The notes beneath the pieces were generated by a model. It saw only the letters and a program-made list of their open reading frames with translations. It did not search any database and was not told the DNA's origin. From an uncultured Prevotellaceae bacterium (GTDB lineage: Bacteria > Bacteroidota > Bacteroidia > Bacteroidales > Bacteroidaceae): 42,085 nucleotides of DNA. The translations under genes were made by a program, and so were the position numbers. This document shows, piece after piece, positions 16,260 through 24,435 of this stretch; within the stretch, counting starts at the first letter, position 1, and every line of letters starts with the position of its first letter. The stretch is taken from assembly GCA_902800495.1 (NCBI GenBank), contig CADCET010000024.1:1-42085 (forward strand). Reading direction: 5' to 3'.

Positions 16260-17117
16260 ATGGCAAAGAAAGATCCTACAGATTTGTCGGTAGAAGAGAA
16301 GCTGAAAACCCTCTACCAGATGCAGACGGCCCTGTCGGCCATCGACGAGAAGCGTACCCTGCGCGGCGAACTGCCCCAGGAGGTTGACGACCTGGAAGAC
16401 GAGATTGAAGGTCTGAACACGCGCATACAGCGCATTCAGGCAGATATTGACGAGTTCCAGAAGGCTGTCACCCAGAAGAAGGGTGAGATTGCCGACGCTG
16501 AGGCCAGCGTGGCTCGCTACAAGGCTCAGTTAGAGGATGTGAAGAACAACCGCGAGTACGACACGCTGTCGAAGGAGATTGAGTTCCAGTCGCTGGAAAT
16601 CGAACTCTGCAACAAGAAGATCCGCGAGGCTCAGGCCCGTATCTCCGAGAAGAGCCAGGAGCTGGAACAGAACAAGCAGCTGATTGAGGAGCGCCGTGGC
16701 GACCTCGACCTGAAGAAGAGCGAACTCGACGAGATTATGGAGGAGACGCGTGCCGAGGAGGAGAAGCTGAAGGAGAAGGTGAAGGAGCTGGAGGCTAAGA
16801 TTGAGCCGCGCCTTCTGGCCTCGTTCAAGCGCATCCGCAAGAACGCCCGCAACGGCTTGGGCATCGTCTACGTGCAGCGCGACGCCTGTGGCGGCTGCTT
16901 CAACAAGATTCCACCCCAGCGTCAGCTCGACATCAAGATGCACAAGAAGATCATCGTCTGCGAGTACTGCGGACGCATCATGATCGATCCCGAACTGGCT
17001 GGCGTGAAGGTCGAGAAACCCGTCGACACTGAGAAGAAGAGCACCCGCAAGCGCGCTATCCGCAAGACGTCGACCGCCTCGTCAAAGAAGGCTGCCGATG
17101 CTAACGACATGGAGTAA
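16260..17117 (+). CDS. C4-type zinc ribbon protein with long coiled coil
   Basis: 285 residues. Residues about 20-190 form a long coiled coil rich in Glu, Lys and Leu. A zinc ribbon follows, with Cys pairs in ACGGCFNKIPPQ and VCEYCGRIM, and a basic Lys/Arg/Ser tail. This is the DUF164/zf-RING_7-type family that often neighbours Nif3-like genes; a nucleic-acid-related role is suspected but unproven. The 3' end overlaps the convergent HsdR_N gene by 17 bp. Confidence 0.88.
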   Translation: MAKKDPTDLSVEEKLKTLYQMQTALSAIDEKRTLRGELPQEVDDLEDEIEGLNTRIQRIQADIDEFQKAVTQKKGEIADAEASVARYKAQLEDVKNNREYDTLSKEIEFQSLEIELCNKKIREAQARISEKSQELEQNKQLIEERRGDLDLKKSELDEIMEETRAEEEKLKEKVKELEAKIEPRLLASFKRIRKNARNGLGIVYVQRDACGGCFNKIPPQRQLDIKMHKKIIVCEYCGRIMIDPELAGVKVEKPVDTEKKSTRKRAIRKTSTASSKKAADANDME

Positions 17118-17568
17118 TGACGGCGTAGTCGGGAATATCCGTCAGGAACGTGTAGCTGCGGTGCTCATAGTCCATCTGACAGCAGTAGTGCTGCAGACCG
17201 TTGCTGACCACTAAGTAATCTGCATGCAGCAGAAGATTGTAGACCACGATCTGGTCGAACGTCTTCTGCTGTATTTTTATGTGTGGCGCCTTGTACTCGA
17301 TAATCATCCGCGGACGCAGAGACTGGTCGTAGAGCACGGTGTCGCAGCGCAGTCGCTTGTCGCCCACGCGCAGCTCTGTCTCGTTGGCCAGCAGTCCCTT
17401 GGGGTAGCCCTTATGCTCAACGAGGAAGTGTGTGAAGTGCTGACGCACCCATTCCTCGGGCGTCAGGGCGACATAGCGGTTGCGCAGGAAGTCGAAGATC
17501 GTCTGGCGACCGTCACGCTCGCTGATTCTCACGTCGTAGGCGGGCAGGTTCAGTTGTTGTTCTCTCAT
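17101..17568 (-). CDS. type I restriction enzyme R N-terminal-domain protein
   Basis: 155 residues. RCDTVLYD and MIIEYKAP (about residues 73-95) fit the D-x(n)-ExK signature of PD-(D/E)xK nuclease folds, as in the HsdR N-terminal domain family (HSDR_N_2). It is a stand-alone domain, widespread in Bacteroidetes, not part of a type I restriction operon: no HsdM, HsdS or helicase is nearby. Start ATG 17568 is set by a promoter directly upstream. Function unknown; DNA cleavage is possible. Confidence 0.85.
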   Translation of the reverse strand: MREQQLNLPAYDVRISERDGRQTIFDFLRNRYVALTPEEWVRQHFTHFLVEHKGYPKGLLANETELRVGDKRLRCDTVLYDQSLRPRMIIEYKAPHIKIQQKTFDQIVVYNLLLHADYLVVSNGLQHYCCQMDYEHRSYTFLTDIPDYAVITPCR

Positions 17569-17573
17569 ACGTG

Positions 17574-17604
17574 CAAAGGTACGAATAAGTGAATACAATA
17601 CAAA
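17574..17604 (-). promoter_or_regulatory. promoter of the HsdR_N-domain gene
   Basis: TTTG (17604-17601) and TACCTTTG (17581-17574), 19 bp apart on the minus strand, back to back with the promoter at 17620-17651. Confidence 0.7.
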
Positions 17605-17619
17605 ACAATTTCGTTTTTT

Positions 17620-17651
17620 TTTGCTCATTACATATCTTTTTTGTAACTTTG
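17620..17651 (+). promoter_or_regulatory. promoter of the small secreted protein and holA
   Basis: TTTG at 17620-17623 and TAACTTTG at 17644-17651 with a 20-bp spacer. Confidence 0.75.
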
Positions 17652-17671
17652 CCGTCAGAAACATGACAGTC

Positions 17672-18034
17672 ATGAATTTCAAGCGATATATCATCATATT
17701 ACTCATGTTTGGGGCCTTCTTGACAGCCTTTGCCGTCAAGGAGGGGAGCGTGCCCGTGTGGTACGATGAAGACGCGATGACGTTGACAGTGCCGGCTACA
17801 GACTGCAGCATAGACTGTCAGGACGTTGTCGTGCCCCAACAGACGTGCCAGAAAACGGCTTGTGAAACCTGTGTTCACGCGGTTCCGGACAGGAGCCGGT
17901 TTGTAGATGCCATGATCAGGTATCTATACCTTAACGGCAACTATTTGAGCCAGTTACGTACTTTCGAGGCTTACAGTTCAGGCTCCCATGGTCGTGGGAG
18001 CCAGTGCGCGTTGTGTCTATTGGCAACAGGATAA
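17672..18034 (+). CDS. small secreted cysteine-rich protein, function unknown
   Basis: About 120 residues starting at ATG 17672 (ATG 17663 is also possible; upstream starts lie inside the promoter). Residues 1-20 are a signal peptide (FKRYIIILLMFGAFLTAFA). The mature part has seven cysteines (CSIDC, QTC, AC, ETC and CALC near the end) and a tyrosine-rich middle. No family is recognised. It is 6 bp upstream of holA and shares its promoter, which is odd for a secreted protein. Confidence 0.65.
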   Translation: MNFKRYIIILLMFGAFLTAFAVKEGSVPVWYDEDAMTLTVPATDCSIDCQDVVVPQQTCQKTACETCVHAVPDRSRFVDAMIRYLYLNGNYLSQLRTFEAYSSGSHGRGSQCALCLLATG

Positions 18035-18040
18035 GAGACT

Positions 18041-19072
18041 ATGGCAGCAGAGCAGAAGACATACACCTACGAGGGCATTATGAGCGACCTGAAGGCAGGC
18101 CGTTATGAGCCCGTCTACTACCTGATGGGCGACGAGTCGTACTATATCGACAAGATTAGCGACTACATTGCTGAGCACGCCCTGCAGCCCGAGGAGCGCG
18201 ACTTCAACCAAACCATTATGTTTGGCTCTGACGTTACTGCCGCCCAGGTGGCCGACGCTGCCCGCCGCTACCCGATGATGGCCGAACGGCAGGTTATTAT
18301 CGTCAAGGAGGCACAGAATTTGAAGCAGACCGACCAGTTGGAGAAGTACTTCAAAACTCCCGTAAAATCAACCGTCCTCGTCTTTTGTCATAAAAACGGG
18401 AGTATTGACGGCCGAAAAAGGGAGTACGTCAAGGCCATCAAGGCCGCTGGCGTGTTGTTTGAGAGCAAAAAACTGCGTGACCGCGACCTTCCACCGTTCA
18501 TTGAGAAGTATCTCAAGCAGCGCGAGGTGAGTATCGACCCGAAATCGACGCAGTTGATAGCCGACTCCATCGGAGCAGACCTGAGCCGCCTGACGAGCGA
18601 ACTCGACAAGGTGATTCTCGCGCTGCCGGCAACGGACAGGAAGGTGACCCCACAGGTGGTGGAGGACCAGATCGGTGTGAGCAAGGATTTTAATGCTTTT
18701 GAACTTCGCGATGCCATTGTCAACCGCCAGGTGTTCAAGGCCAATCAGATAATCAAATATTTTGACGAAAATCCGAAGGCCGGTAGCATCTACTCGTTTC
18801 TCCCAATGCTCTTTAATTACTTCCAAAATCTGATGATCGCGTTTTATGCGCCCAATAATAAGAGTCAGGAGGGCGTTGCAGAATGGCTGGAATTGAGATC
18901 ACCATGGGCTGCCAAGGACTACATGACAGGTATGAGAAATTACTCTGGAATGAAAGTGATGCAGATTATTTCTAAAATTAGAGAAATAGATGCCAAAAGT
19001 AAGGGTTTGGACAACCCCAATACCCCTCCTGGAGAGCTGATGAAGGAGTTAATTTTTTACATTTTGCATTGA
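18041..19072 (+). CDS. holA: DNA polymerase III subunit delta
   Basis: 343 residues, normal for HolA. Residues 20-35 (YEPVYYLMGDESYYID) carry the degenerate P-loop position of delta subunits, and the middle (IIVKEAQNLK, TVLVFCHKNG, SIGADLSRLTSELDKVILAL) is typical. Delta opens the sliding clamp within the clamp-loader complex. It is followed by a clear intrinsic terminator. Confidence 0.95.
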   Translation: MAAEQKTYTYEGIMSDLKAGRYEPVYYLMGDESYYIDKISDYIAEHALQPEERDFNQTIMFGSDVTAAQVADAARRYPMMAERQVIIVKEAQNLKQTDQLEKYFKTPVKSTVLVFCHKNGSIDGRKREYVKAIKAAGVLFESKKLRDRDLPPFIEKYLKQREVSIDPKSTQLIADSIGADLSRLTSELDKVILALPATDRKVTPQVVEDQIGVSKDFNAFELRDAIVNRQVFKANQIIKYFDENPKAGSIYSFLPMLFNYFQNLMIAFYAPNNKSQEGVAEWLELRSPWAAKDYMTGMRNYSGMKVMQIISKIREIDAKSKGLDNPNTPPGELMKELIFYILH

Positions 19073-19098
19073 TTTCCGCTTCTGTAATTTGCAGAAAC

Positions 19099-19123
19099 AG
19101 CGTCTGAGAAGGACGCTTTTTTT
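19099..19123 (+). terminator. intrinsic terminator of holA
   Basis: AGCGTC (19099-19104) and GACGCT (19112-19117) form a perfect stem with a 7-base loop, followed by seven T. Confidence 0.85.
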
Positions 19124-19639
19124 GTGCCAGAAAGCTAATGAACAAAGGACTTTCGGCCCATTTCTGACCGCTCAAAACTCGCGTATTTTCAGCCGCCTTG
19201 TCCGTCGTAGGAAATTTGCGAGAAATGCCGATTTTTGCCCTTTTTCATCATCGAAAATTTAGCGTTCACAATTATTTGCATTTGCTTTCGTGAATTTCAT
19301 TATGTAAATGGATATGGGGATGTGAAAATATTTAGATTCGCGATTCTGAATTTACGAATAAAAACAAAACTTTAAAGTTTAATATTTGTGTTTTTGAAAT
19401 CTAAATTCATACATTTACATTTCTATATTCATAAATATACAATTAACGATATACAGATATAACTATCTAATAATAAGGTAATTATCTTATTTTAATAAAG
19501 CTAAGCGATGTACCTATATGGTATTTCAATCTGTAAACACGCCCTGTCGCCTATGAAATAGGTATGTATGTGCTAATTATCACATTTACGCTCAGTTATT
19601 TGTCTTTTTTTCTTCAAATAAGGCTTTGTTGAATTTGCT

Positions 19640-19655
19640 TTTGTAAATTTACAAA
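19640..19655. promoter_or_regulatory. perfect 16-bp palindrome, possible operator
   Basis: TTTGTAAATTTACAAA equals its own reverse complement. It lies 100 bp upstream of the -33 box of the regulator gene; the related imperfect dyad at 19685-19705 is 30 bp downstream of it. Confidence 0.5.
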
Positions 19656-19754
19656 TATAACTCAAAACTTGAATCTTGCAGTGCTTTACAATTTAAAATT
19701 GTGAATTTACAATCATAAATCTAATGTTTTGATTTCAAAATTTTCGTTTAAAAA

Positions 19755-19786
19755 TTTGCACGTTCCATTTTTTTGCTTTACCTTTG
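19755..19786 (+). promoter_or_regulatory. promoter of the XRE-like regulator
   Basis: TTTG at 19755-19758 and TACCTTTG at 19779-19786, spacer 20 bp. The start codon at 19839 leaves a leader of about 45 nt. Confidence 0.75.
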
Positions 19787-19838
19787 TAAACTGAAACGAA
19801 AATGGGCCTCGTGCCCCTTAAACCACCCTATTGAAGCA

Positions 19839-20327
19839 ATGAAGGACAGAATTCGCCAGATTATGGAGTCGCAACACATGACCCAAACGGTGTTCGCTCA
19901 GTTCATCGGAATGTCGCCAGCATCGTTGAGCAGCATCTTCAACGAGCGCACTAAACCGAGTATCAATATTGTCGAGGCCATCAGGAAGAAAATTCCTGAC
20001 ATCAATCTCGAGTGGCTGATGTTTGGTACCGGTCCTATGTACACCGACTCTAATAAGGCTGCCGCCTCCCCTACTGAGCCGTTGCTGGGAGTGCAGGATT
20101 CGTTGTTCGATTTTTCGGATCCTACCCCATCCGTTCCCGAACCGTCGTCCCCGTCGCCAGAAAATCGCTCTCCGGCAGTTGTAACTTCCAATAGTGTAAA
20201 AAGTACACACCCAAATTCGTCGCGAATTGAGGTTAAAAATATTGACAAACCGCAGCGGCGTGTCACCGAGATTCGTGTCTTCTACGACGACCAGACCTGG
20301 GAGAGCTTTGTGCCGGCTAAGAAGTGA
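19839..20327 (+). CDS. XRE-family helix-turn-helix transcriptional regulator
   Basis: About 162 residues. Residues 1-60 form a Cro/CI-type helix-turn-helix (MTQTVFAQFIGMSPASLSSI recognition region, then TKPSINIVEAIRKKIPDINLEWL). A long Pro/Ser-rich linker follows, and the C-terminus ends in RRVTEIRVFYDDQTWESFVP, a short conserved-looking tail. ATG 19839 is chosen because the promoter lies upstream of it and starts further up would be untranslated leader. It probably binds dyads in the AT-rich region upstream; that is inference. A GTGATGT-C-ACATCAC dyad overlaps its stop codon. Confidence 0.88.
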   Translation: MKDRIRQIMESQHMTQTVFAQFIGMSPASLSSIFNERTKPSINIVEAIRKKIPDINLEWLMFGTGPMYTDSNKAAASPTEPLLGVQDSLFDFSDPTPSVPEPSSPSPENRSPAVVTSNSVKSTHPNSSRIEVKNIDKPQRRVTEIRVFYDDQTWESFVPAKK

Positions 20328-20778
20328 TGTCACATCACGTCGGTGTTCTCTTTTCTTATTATGTTGGTCACTGCTGCGCAGGTATCGGCTGTGCCGAGGG
20401 AGATGCAGACGAGTCAGTGACTTGAATTCGGCTGCAAAGGTAGTGCCTTTTCGCTGTTCCTGCAAGCATTTGGTGTGCCCTCGTGGAATCCTAAGATCAT
20501 ATCCGCCTGATACGCAGTATTTGACGACAACAGAGAAAGCAAAAGACAACTTAGAGTAGAGTCCGCGAAAGTCCGTAAAGTCCGATGCAGATCAAAAGGC
20601 TCCGTGTGCGCGTTGCCTACATACAGGACTGCCGTTTGGTGACACCTCTAACACCAACCTTGATTATCAGTAAGTTAGCAACAAGTTTGCCCGCACCAGA
20701 GGTCGCACCAAGTGGCACACCAAGTGTCGCACCAACCCTTTCTGTCAATGTTTCACGCCAAAAGCCAAAAACGTACAA

Positions 20779-20841
20779 GCCGCTCGTAAAAATTTCCCGG
20801 CCGCTCGTAAAAAAATATAAGCCTCTCGTAAATGTTTCACG
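20779..20841 (+). repeat. three tandem 21-bp repeats
   Basis: Units start GCCGCTCGTAAA at 20779, 20800 and (GCCTCTCGTAAA) 20821. A GTTTCACG word recurs at 20750 and 20834. Period and copy number resemble the iterons at 6900. Confidence 0.85.
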
Positions 20842-21016
20842 GTCAGTCGCTATACGCTGGTGTCACCTCTGGTGCGACTAAAGGTGTCACTTCTCTCAAA
20901 AAAATAGCCCTTGATTTTCAGACAGTTAAGTGCCAGGTGTAAGAGGTGAGGGTATATTATGCACTAGAACGTATTACAGAGTTACAGCCGAACGAAATCT
21001 ATACCTACTTCTGATG

Positions 21017-21039
21017 AACCTGCTTTTGCAGGTTTTTTT
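21017..21039 (+). terminator. intrinsic terminator
   Basis: AACCTGC (21017-21023), TTTT loop, GCAGGTT (21028-21034), then a T run. It closes whatever transcript comes from the left, 9 bp before the -33 box of the next promoter. Confidence 0.75.
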
Positions 21040-21047
21040 GCGTTTTT

Positions 21048-21079
21048 TTTGGTAATTCTTCGGTTTCTTGTTACCTTTG
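21048..21079 (+). promoter_or_regulatory. promoter of the acyltransferase gene
   Basis: TTTG at 21048-21051 and TACCTTTG at 21072-21079, spacer 20 bp. Confidence 0.75.
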
Positions 21080-21116
21080 CAGTATGATAGCAGGAACAAC
21101 GATAACAGAGGGGAGG

Positions 21117-22064
21117 ATGGTGTGGCTCGACTGGATGAAGGTGATGGCCATCTTCTCGATTGTCTGGGGACATTTCTTCTCGGCGGGTCACTTGTATCTC
21201 TATGTGTTTAACGCCCAGGTGTTCTGCGTCATCTCGGGCTTCCTCTACAAGCGGGCTGACAGCTGGCGGTCGTGCCTCACGAAGTGCTTCTGGCAGCTGT
21301 TTGTGCCGACGGTCATCCTGAGTACCGTCATGCAGGCGGAGGCATGGCTGCGCCTGCTGGCTATGGGCGAGACGTACGACGTGACGTGGACGTGGTACTT
21401 GAAGTGGCTGCTGCTGGGCCATCGCTGGTGCATGGGGCCTTGCTGGTACTTCTACTCGCTCGCTGTGATGCGCCTCGTGATGCAGCTGCTGCCTGAGCGA
21501 CGATGGGTCTACGGCCTGCTGTTCGTGGCGTTGGCGGCGGGAGCTGTCGCCTTGCGTCGGCAGGGCATCGAGGTGAGTAATGCCAATGTGAACGTGCTGG
21601 TATGTATGCCGATGTTCCTCGTCGGCGTGCTGCTGAAGCCGTTAAGACAGCAGTTAGGCCGGCTGCGTAACTACTGGATAGAGGTGGCGCTGGGTGTCGT
21701 GGCCATGGCTGGCGTCGTGCTCTGTGGCCGGTGGAACGGCTACGTGTGGATGTATCTCTGCGGCTATGGCGACAATTTCGTGCTGTATGTCTTAGGCGGA
21801 CTGGCGGGGTCGCTGATGCTCTACGTGGCCGGTTTGTGGCTGAGCCGCCTGCCTTACCGTTCGATGGCCCTGACGTTGTCGAAGGGTTCGATTCTCATCA
21901 TCGGCCTGCACATCATATTGGTGCGCCGTCTGCAGGAGTTGCCAGACAGGATGTGGGGCGAGGACCTGCTGCTGTCGGTACTCATCGTGCTTTGTTTCGT
22001 GCCGATTGTACGCCTGGCTGAATTGTTCTTCCCGATACTTTTAGGTCGCCGCCGGAAGCGTTAG
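21117..22064 (+). CDS. acyltransferase 3 family membrane protein
   Basis: About 315 residues with around ten hydrophobic segments. The start WLDWMKVMAIFSIVWGHFF holds the conserved WxD and the active-site-like His of the acyltransferase 3 (OafA-like) family, which moves acetyl or other acyl groups onto glycans. ATG 21117 has a purine-rich site (GAGGGGAGG) before it and lies 38 bp after the promoter; ATG 21084 is in frame but would sit at the transcription start. It converges on the exopolysaccharide operon with a 4-bp overlap, so it may decorate that polymer. Confidence 0.85.
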   Translation: MVWLDWMKVMAIFSIVWGHFFSAGHLYLYVFNAQVFCVISGFLYKRADSWRSCLTKCFWQLFVPTVILSTVMQAEAWLRLLAMGETYDVTWTWYLKWLLLGHRWCMGPCWYFYSLAVMRLVMQLLPERRWVYGLLFVALAAGAVALRRQGIEVSNANVNVLVCMPMFLVGVLLKPLRQQLGRLRNYWIEVALGVVAMAGVVLCGRWNGYVWMYLCGYGDNFVLYVLGGLAGSLMLYVAGLWLSRLPYRSMALTLSKGSILIIGLHIILVRRLQELPDRMWGEDLLLSVLIVLCFVPIVRLAELFFPILLGRRRKR

Positions 22065-22858
22065 AAGAGGCGGTTGATGAGTTTGATGCAGTAGACGAGC
22101 AGCCGCCGTTTGCGGTCGTTGTCGCAGATGTCCAAGAGGCGGTAGAGGCTGGTCTTGTCGAGCCGCGCTAAAGTGGCGTAGTCCTGGTAGACGCCTGCCG
22201 GAAGATACTGGTGGAGCCATCGGCTGATTTCCTCGCGGTTTCGTGTACGTTGCTGTTCCGAGAGTCCCCCCTCCTCACGTCGGCAGACGATGTCGGGGAT
22301 GAACTTCACGCGGCAATCCTGACCCACGATTTTCTCTGTAAAAAATATCCAGTCGCTCACTAACCTGTAGTCTTCGCGGTAAAGGCTGTCGCGGAACAGT
22401 TCGCGGCGTATGAAGCAACTCTGGTGGTCGAGCGTGGCCACGAAGAAGTGGGCCATCGTGGTGCGGGGCGGCTGTATGGAGGCGTGCCCGTGTTGTGTCT
22501 CTTCGTTGAAATGATAGTCGCGACCGACGATGAAGTCGGCATCGCTCTCGACATGCGCAACCCGTGAGAGCACGCCCTCGTCGTAGAAGCAGTCGCCCGA
22601 GTTCATGAAGTTCAGGTAGTCGCCCGTAGCCTTCCGTATGCCCTTGTTCATGGCGTTGTAGATGCCGGCATCTTTTTCGGACACCCAGTAGGTAATCTGG
22701 CTGTCGTACTCGCGGAGCACGTCGGCGCTGCCGTCGGTGGAGCCGCCATCGATGACGATGAACTCGAAGTCGCGGAACGTCTGGCTGACGACGCTCTCGA
22801 TGGTGCGTCGCAGTCCCTCGCGGTTGTTGTAGTTGACGGTAATGATAGAGTACTTCAA
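22061..22858 (-). CDS. family 2 glycosyltransferase (last gene of EPS operon)
   Basis: 265 residues, GT-A fold: YSIITVNYNN at the N-terminus, VIDGGSTDGS, and NSGDCFYD as the DxD-like metal site. It should add a sugar to the lipid-linked repeat unit in the cytoplasm. The only possible start in front of the first beta strand is TTG at 22858, which is part of an 8-bp tandem repeat; no in-frame ATG exists upstream before a stop. Confidence 0.88.
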   Translation of the reverse strand: MKYSIITVNYNNREGLRRTIESVVSQTFRDFEFIVIDGGSTDGSADVLREYDSQITYWVSEKDAGIYNAMNKGIRKATGDYLNFMNSGDCFYDEGVLSRVAHVESDADFIVGRDYHFNEETQHGHASIQPPRTTMAHFFVATLDHQSCFIRRELFRDSLYREDYRLVSDWIFFTEKIVGQDCRVKFIPDIVCRREEGGLSEQQRTRNREEISRWLHQYLPAGVYQDYATLARLDKTSLYRLLDICDNDRKRRLLVYCIKLINRLF

Positions 22859-22892
22859 TTCTTCAATTCTTCAATTCTTCAATTTTTCAATT
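22853..22892 (+). repeat. five tandem 8-bp repeats at a gene junction
   Basis: CTTCAATT occurs four times from 22853 and once as TTTCAATT (22885). It covers the stop codon of the flippase and the TTG start of the downstream glycosyltransferase on the minus strand. Confidence 0.9.
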
Positions 22893-24417
22893 TTTTTATT
22901 TTCCCAACTCTTCTCAGGCTGTCTTTGGCACCCTTGGCAAAGAGGATGGTTGCCGTCAGGTCGATGACGAGGAAGACGACCATGCAGACGGCGCAATAGC
23001 ATACCCACAGCCAGAGACTCTCGTAGGGGTCGATGGGCACGTAGCGGATGACGTAGAGCGCGAGCGCGAAGGCAAAGGCTGAGATGGCGTAGTTGCGCAG
23101 CACGCCCCGCCAATAGAGCGTCGCCGGCAGGTGGAAGCCAGAGGTGAAGAGGTAGTAGGGTTTCCAGATGACTACGATGGGCACAAGGCTGGCAATCTTG
23201 CCTAACAGGATGCCGATGATGCCCCATTGGAGTCCGCAGACGATGGTGACCGTCACGTTGATAATCAGCTCGGCCCAGGCCGACCATACGTCGGCATAGA
23301 GACCGTGGGCGTAGTTGAAGGAGTCGACGGAGTTGCGCGAGTTGGTGATGTAGATGTAGACCATGAGCAGCACGAGGATGCGGTGGTCCATGATGTACTC
23401 CGCGCCTAACCAATGGCTGATGAACGGTTCGATGAAGCAGTAGAGCGAGAAGGTGAGCGTGGCGGCGATGGTGTGCTGGATGGTGGTGTACTCCCAGAAC
23501 ACCTTCATCATCTTCTCCTTGTTGCCTTCGGCCACGAGGTTGCCCACGCTGGCGCCGACGCTCCCCGTGACGGCAGCGAACATCGAGATGAGCTTCGAGA
23601 TGATGATGATGTAGTTGCCGTAGTAGGCCACCATCTTCAGCGAGACGAAGAGGAAGATGAACAACTCGTCGCTCTTCACTAACACGAAGTCCTTGATTTT
23701 GTGGATAAACACCTGGCGCGTCTTCCTGAGCACCTCGGGGTATTTCTTGAGCAGCTGACGGCCCTGCCGCTTGTCGACCTTCAGCCATGGGTATTCGCGG
23801 TTGATTTTCCAGTTGAGAATGATGCAGGCGACGATGCTGAAGATCAGCTCGACGGCCACCCAGACGTAGAGGTTCTTGAAGTGGTAGGCGAGGAATATCT
23901 GCAAGGCCAGCTTCGTGAGGTTGGCCGACTGGTAGTAGATGGCCACCAAGTAGTTCTTCTGGTCGGCGCTGAGCAGTATCTGGCGGTAGTTGATGAAGTA
24001 GCCGATGAGCGACGAGCCGAGGAAGGAGTAGAAGGCGAAGTAGATGATGCCTAACCCCAAGCCAGCCTCGTTGAAGATCAAGGGGAAGAAGAGGCTCACC
24101 ACCACGGCTCCGGCGAGGATGATGAGACCTATCCAGCGGTAGAGGTAGCCTAACAGCGAGAGAATCTCCTGAGTCTCCTGCCGGTTCTTCTGCTGCAGGG
24201 GCTTGAACAGGAAGTAGCCTATGGCCGCCGAGATGCCTAACTCCGAGAGGTTGAGGTAGCCGAGGATGTTGTTGAGCGTGCCCGTCAGTCCAATGAACTC
24301 GGCGCCGAGGTTGTCGAGGAATATCTTGCGCGAGAAGAAGGTCAGGAAGAGCGAGAGGAAGTAAAACAGCAGGTTTACCTCCGCGTTCAGCATACTCTTA
24401 TGTACACGCTCTCCCAT
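22879..24417 (-). CDS. Wzx-type polysaccharide flippase
   Basis: 512 residues with 12 to 14 hydrophobic segments, member of the MOP/oligosaccharide flippase superfamily. LGAEFIGLTGTLNNILGYLNLSELG near residues 37-60 is typical of Bacteroidetes Wzx-like proteins. It would turn lipid-linked repeat units to the periplasmic side. The last residues (KIKKLKN) come from the repeat at 22853-22892, so the natural C-terminus may have been extended. The spacing to the upstream glycosyltransferase is 18 bp. Confidence 0.88.
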   Translation of the reverse strand: MGERVHKSMLNAEVNLLFYFLSLFLTFFSRKIFLDNLGAEFIGLTGTLNNILGYLNLSELGISAAIGYFLFKPLQQKNRQETQEILSLLGYLYRWIGLIILAGAVVVSLFFPLIFNEAGLGLGIIYFAFYSFLGSSLIGYFINYRQILLSADQKNYLVAIYYQSANLTKLALQIFLAYHFKNLYVWVAVELIFSIVACIILNWKINREYPWLKVDKRQGRQLLKKYPEVLRKTRQVFIHKIKDFVLVKSDELFIFLFVSLKMVAYYGNYIIIISKLISMFAAVTGSVGASVGNLVAEGNKEKMMKVFWEYTTIQHTIAATLTFSLYCFIEPFISHWLGAEYIMDHRILVLLMVYIYITNSRNSVDSFNYAHGLYADVWSAWAELIINVTVTIVCGLQWGIIGILLGKIASLVPIVVIWKPYYLFTSGFHLPATLYWRGVLRNYAISAFAFALALYVIRYVPIDPYESLWLWVCYCAVCMVVFLVIDLTATILFAKGAKDSLRRVGKIKKLKN

Positions 24418-24435
24418 ATCCGTCGCTTGTGGTTT

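Larger units (their letters stand above)
19124..19838. other. 715-bp AT-rich intergenic region with palindromes
   Basis: No gene is seen. It is far richer in A/T than its surroundings and dense in dyads: TTTGTAAATTTACAAA (19640-19655, perfect), TTTACAATTT-A-AAATTGTGAA (19685-19705, one mismatch pair), TAAGGTAATTATCTTA-like (near 19475), and CCTAT-GAA-ATAGG (near 19550). GTGAATTT and TTTACA words recur. The promoter of the downstream regulator lies at its end. It may be a regulatory region of that gene. Confidence 0.6.
20328..21116. other. 789-bp intergenic region with a repeat block
   Basis: No convincing gene. It holds AGTCCG repeats near 20560, GGTG-CACC-type repeats on both sides (20638-20740 and 20858-20895), three 21-bp tandem repeats in between, and a terminator and promoter at its right end. 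A 98-codon frame (20585-20881) exists but translates the repeats and has no family features. Confidence 0.6.

Noticed and set aside
17101-17568. Part of a type I restriction system
   Set aside because: Only a single HsdR_N-like domain; no methylase, specificity or motor subunit nearby.
19124-19838. Chromosomal origin oriC
   Set aside because: AT-rich and near holA, but no DnaA-box cluster of the TTATNCACA type and no dnaA or other origin-linked gene.
20779-20841. CRISPR array
   Set aside because: Three contiguous 21-bp units, no spacers, no cas genes.
20585-20881. 98-codon frame with PLVK repeats
   Set aside because: The peptide repeats only reflect the 21-bp DNA repeats; flanks are non-coding repeats and no domain or promoter supports it.
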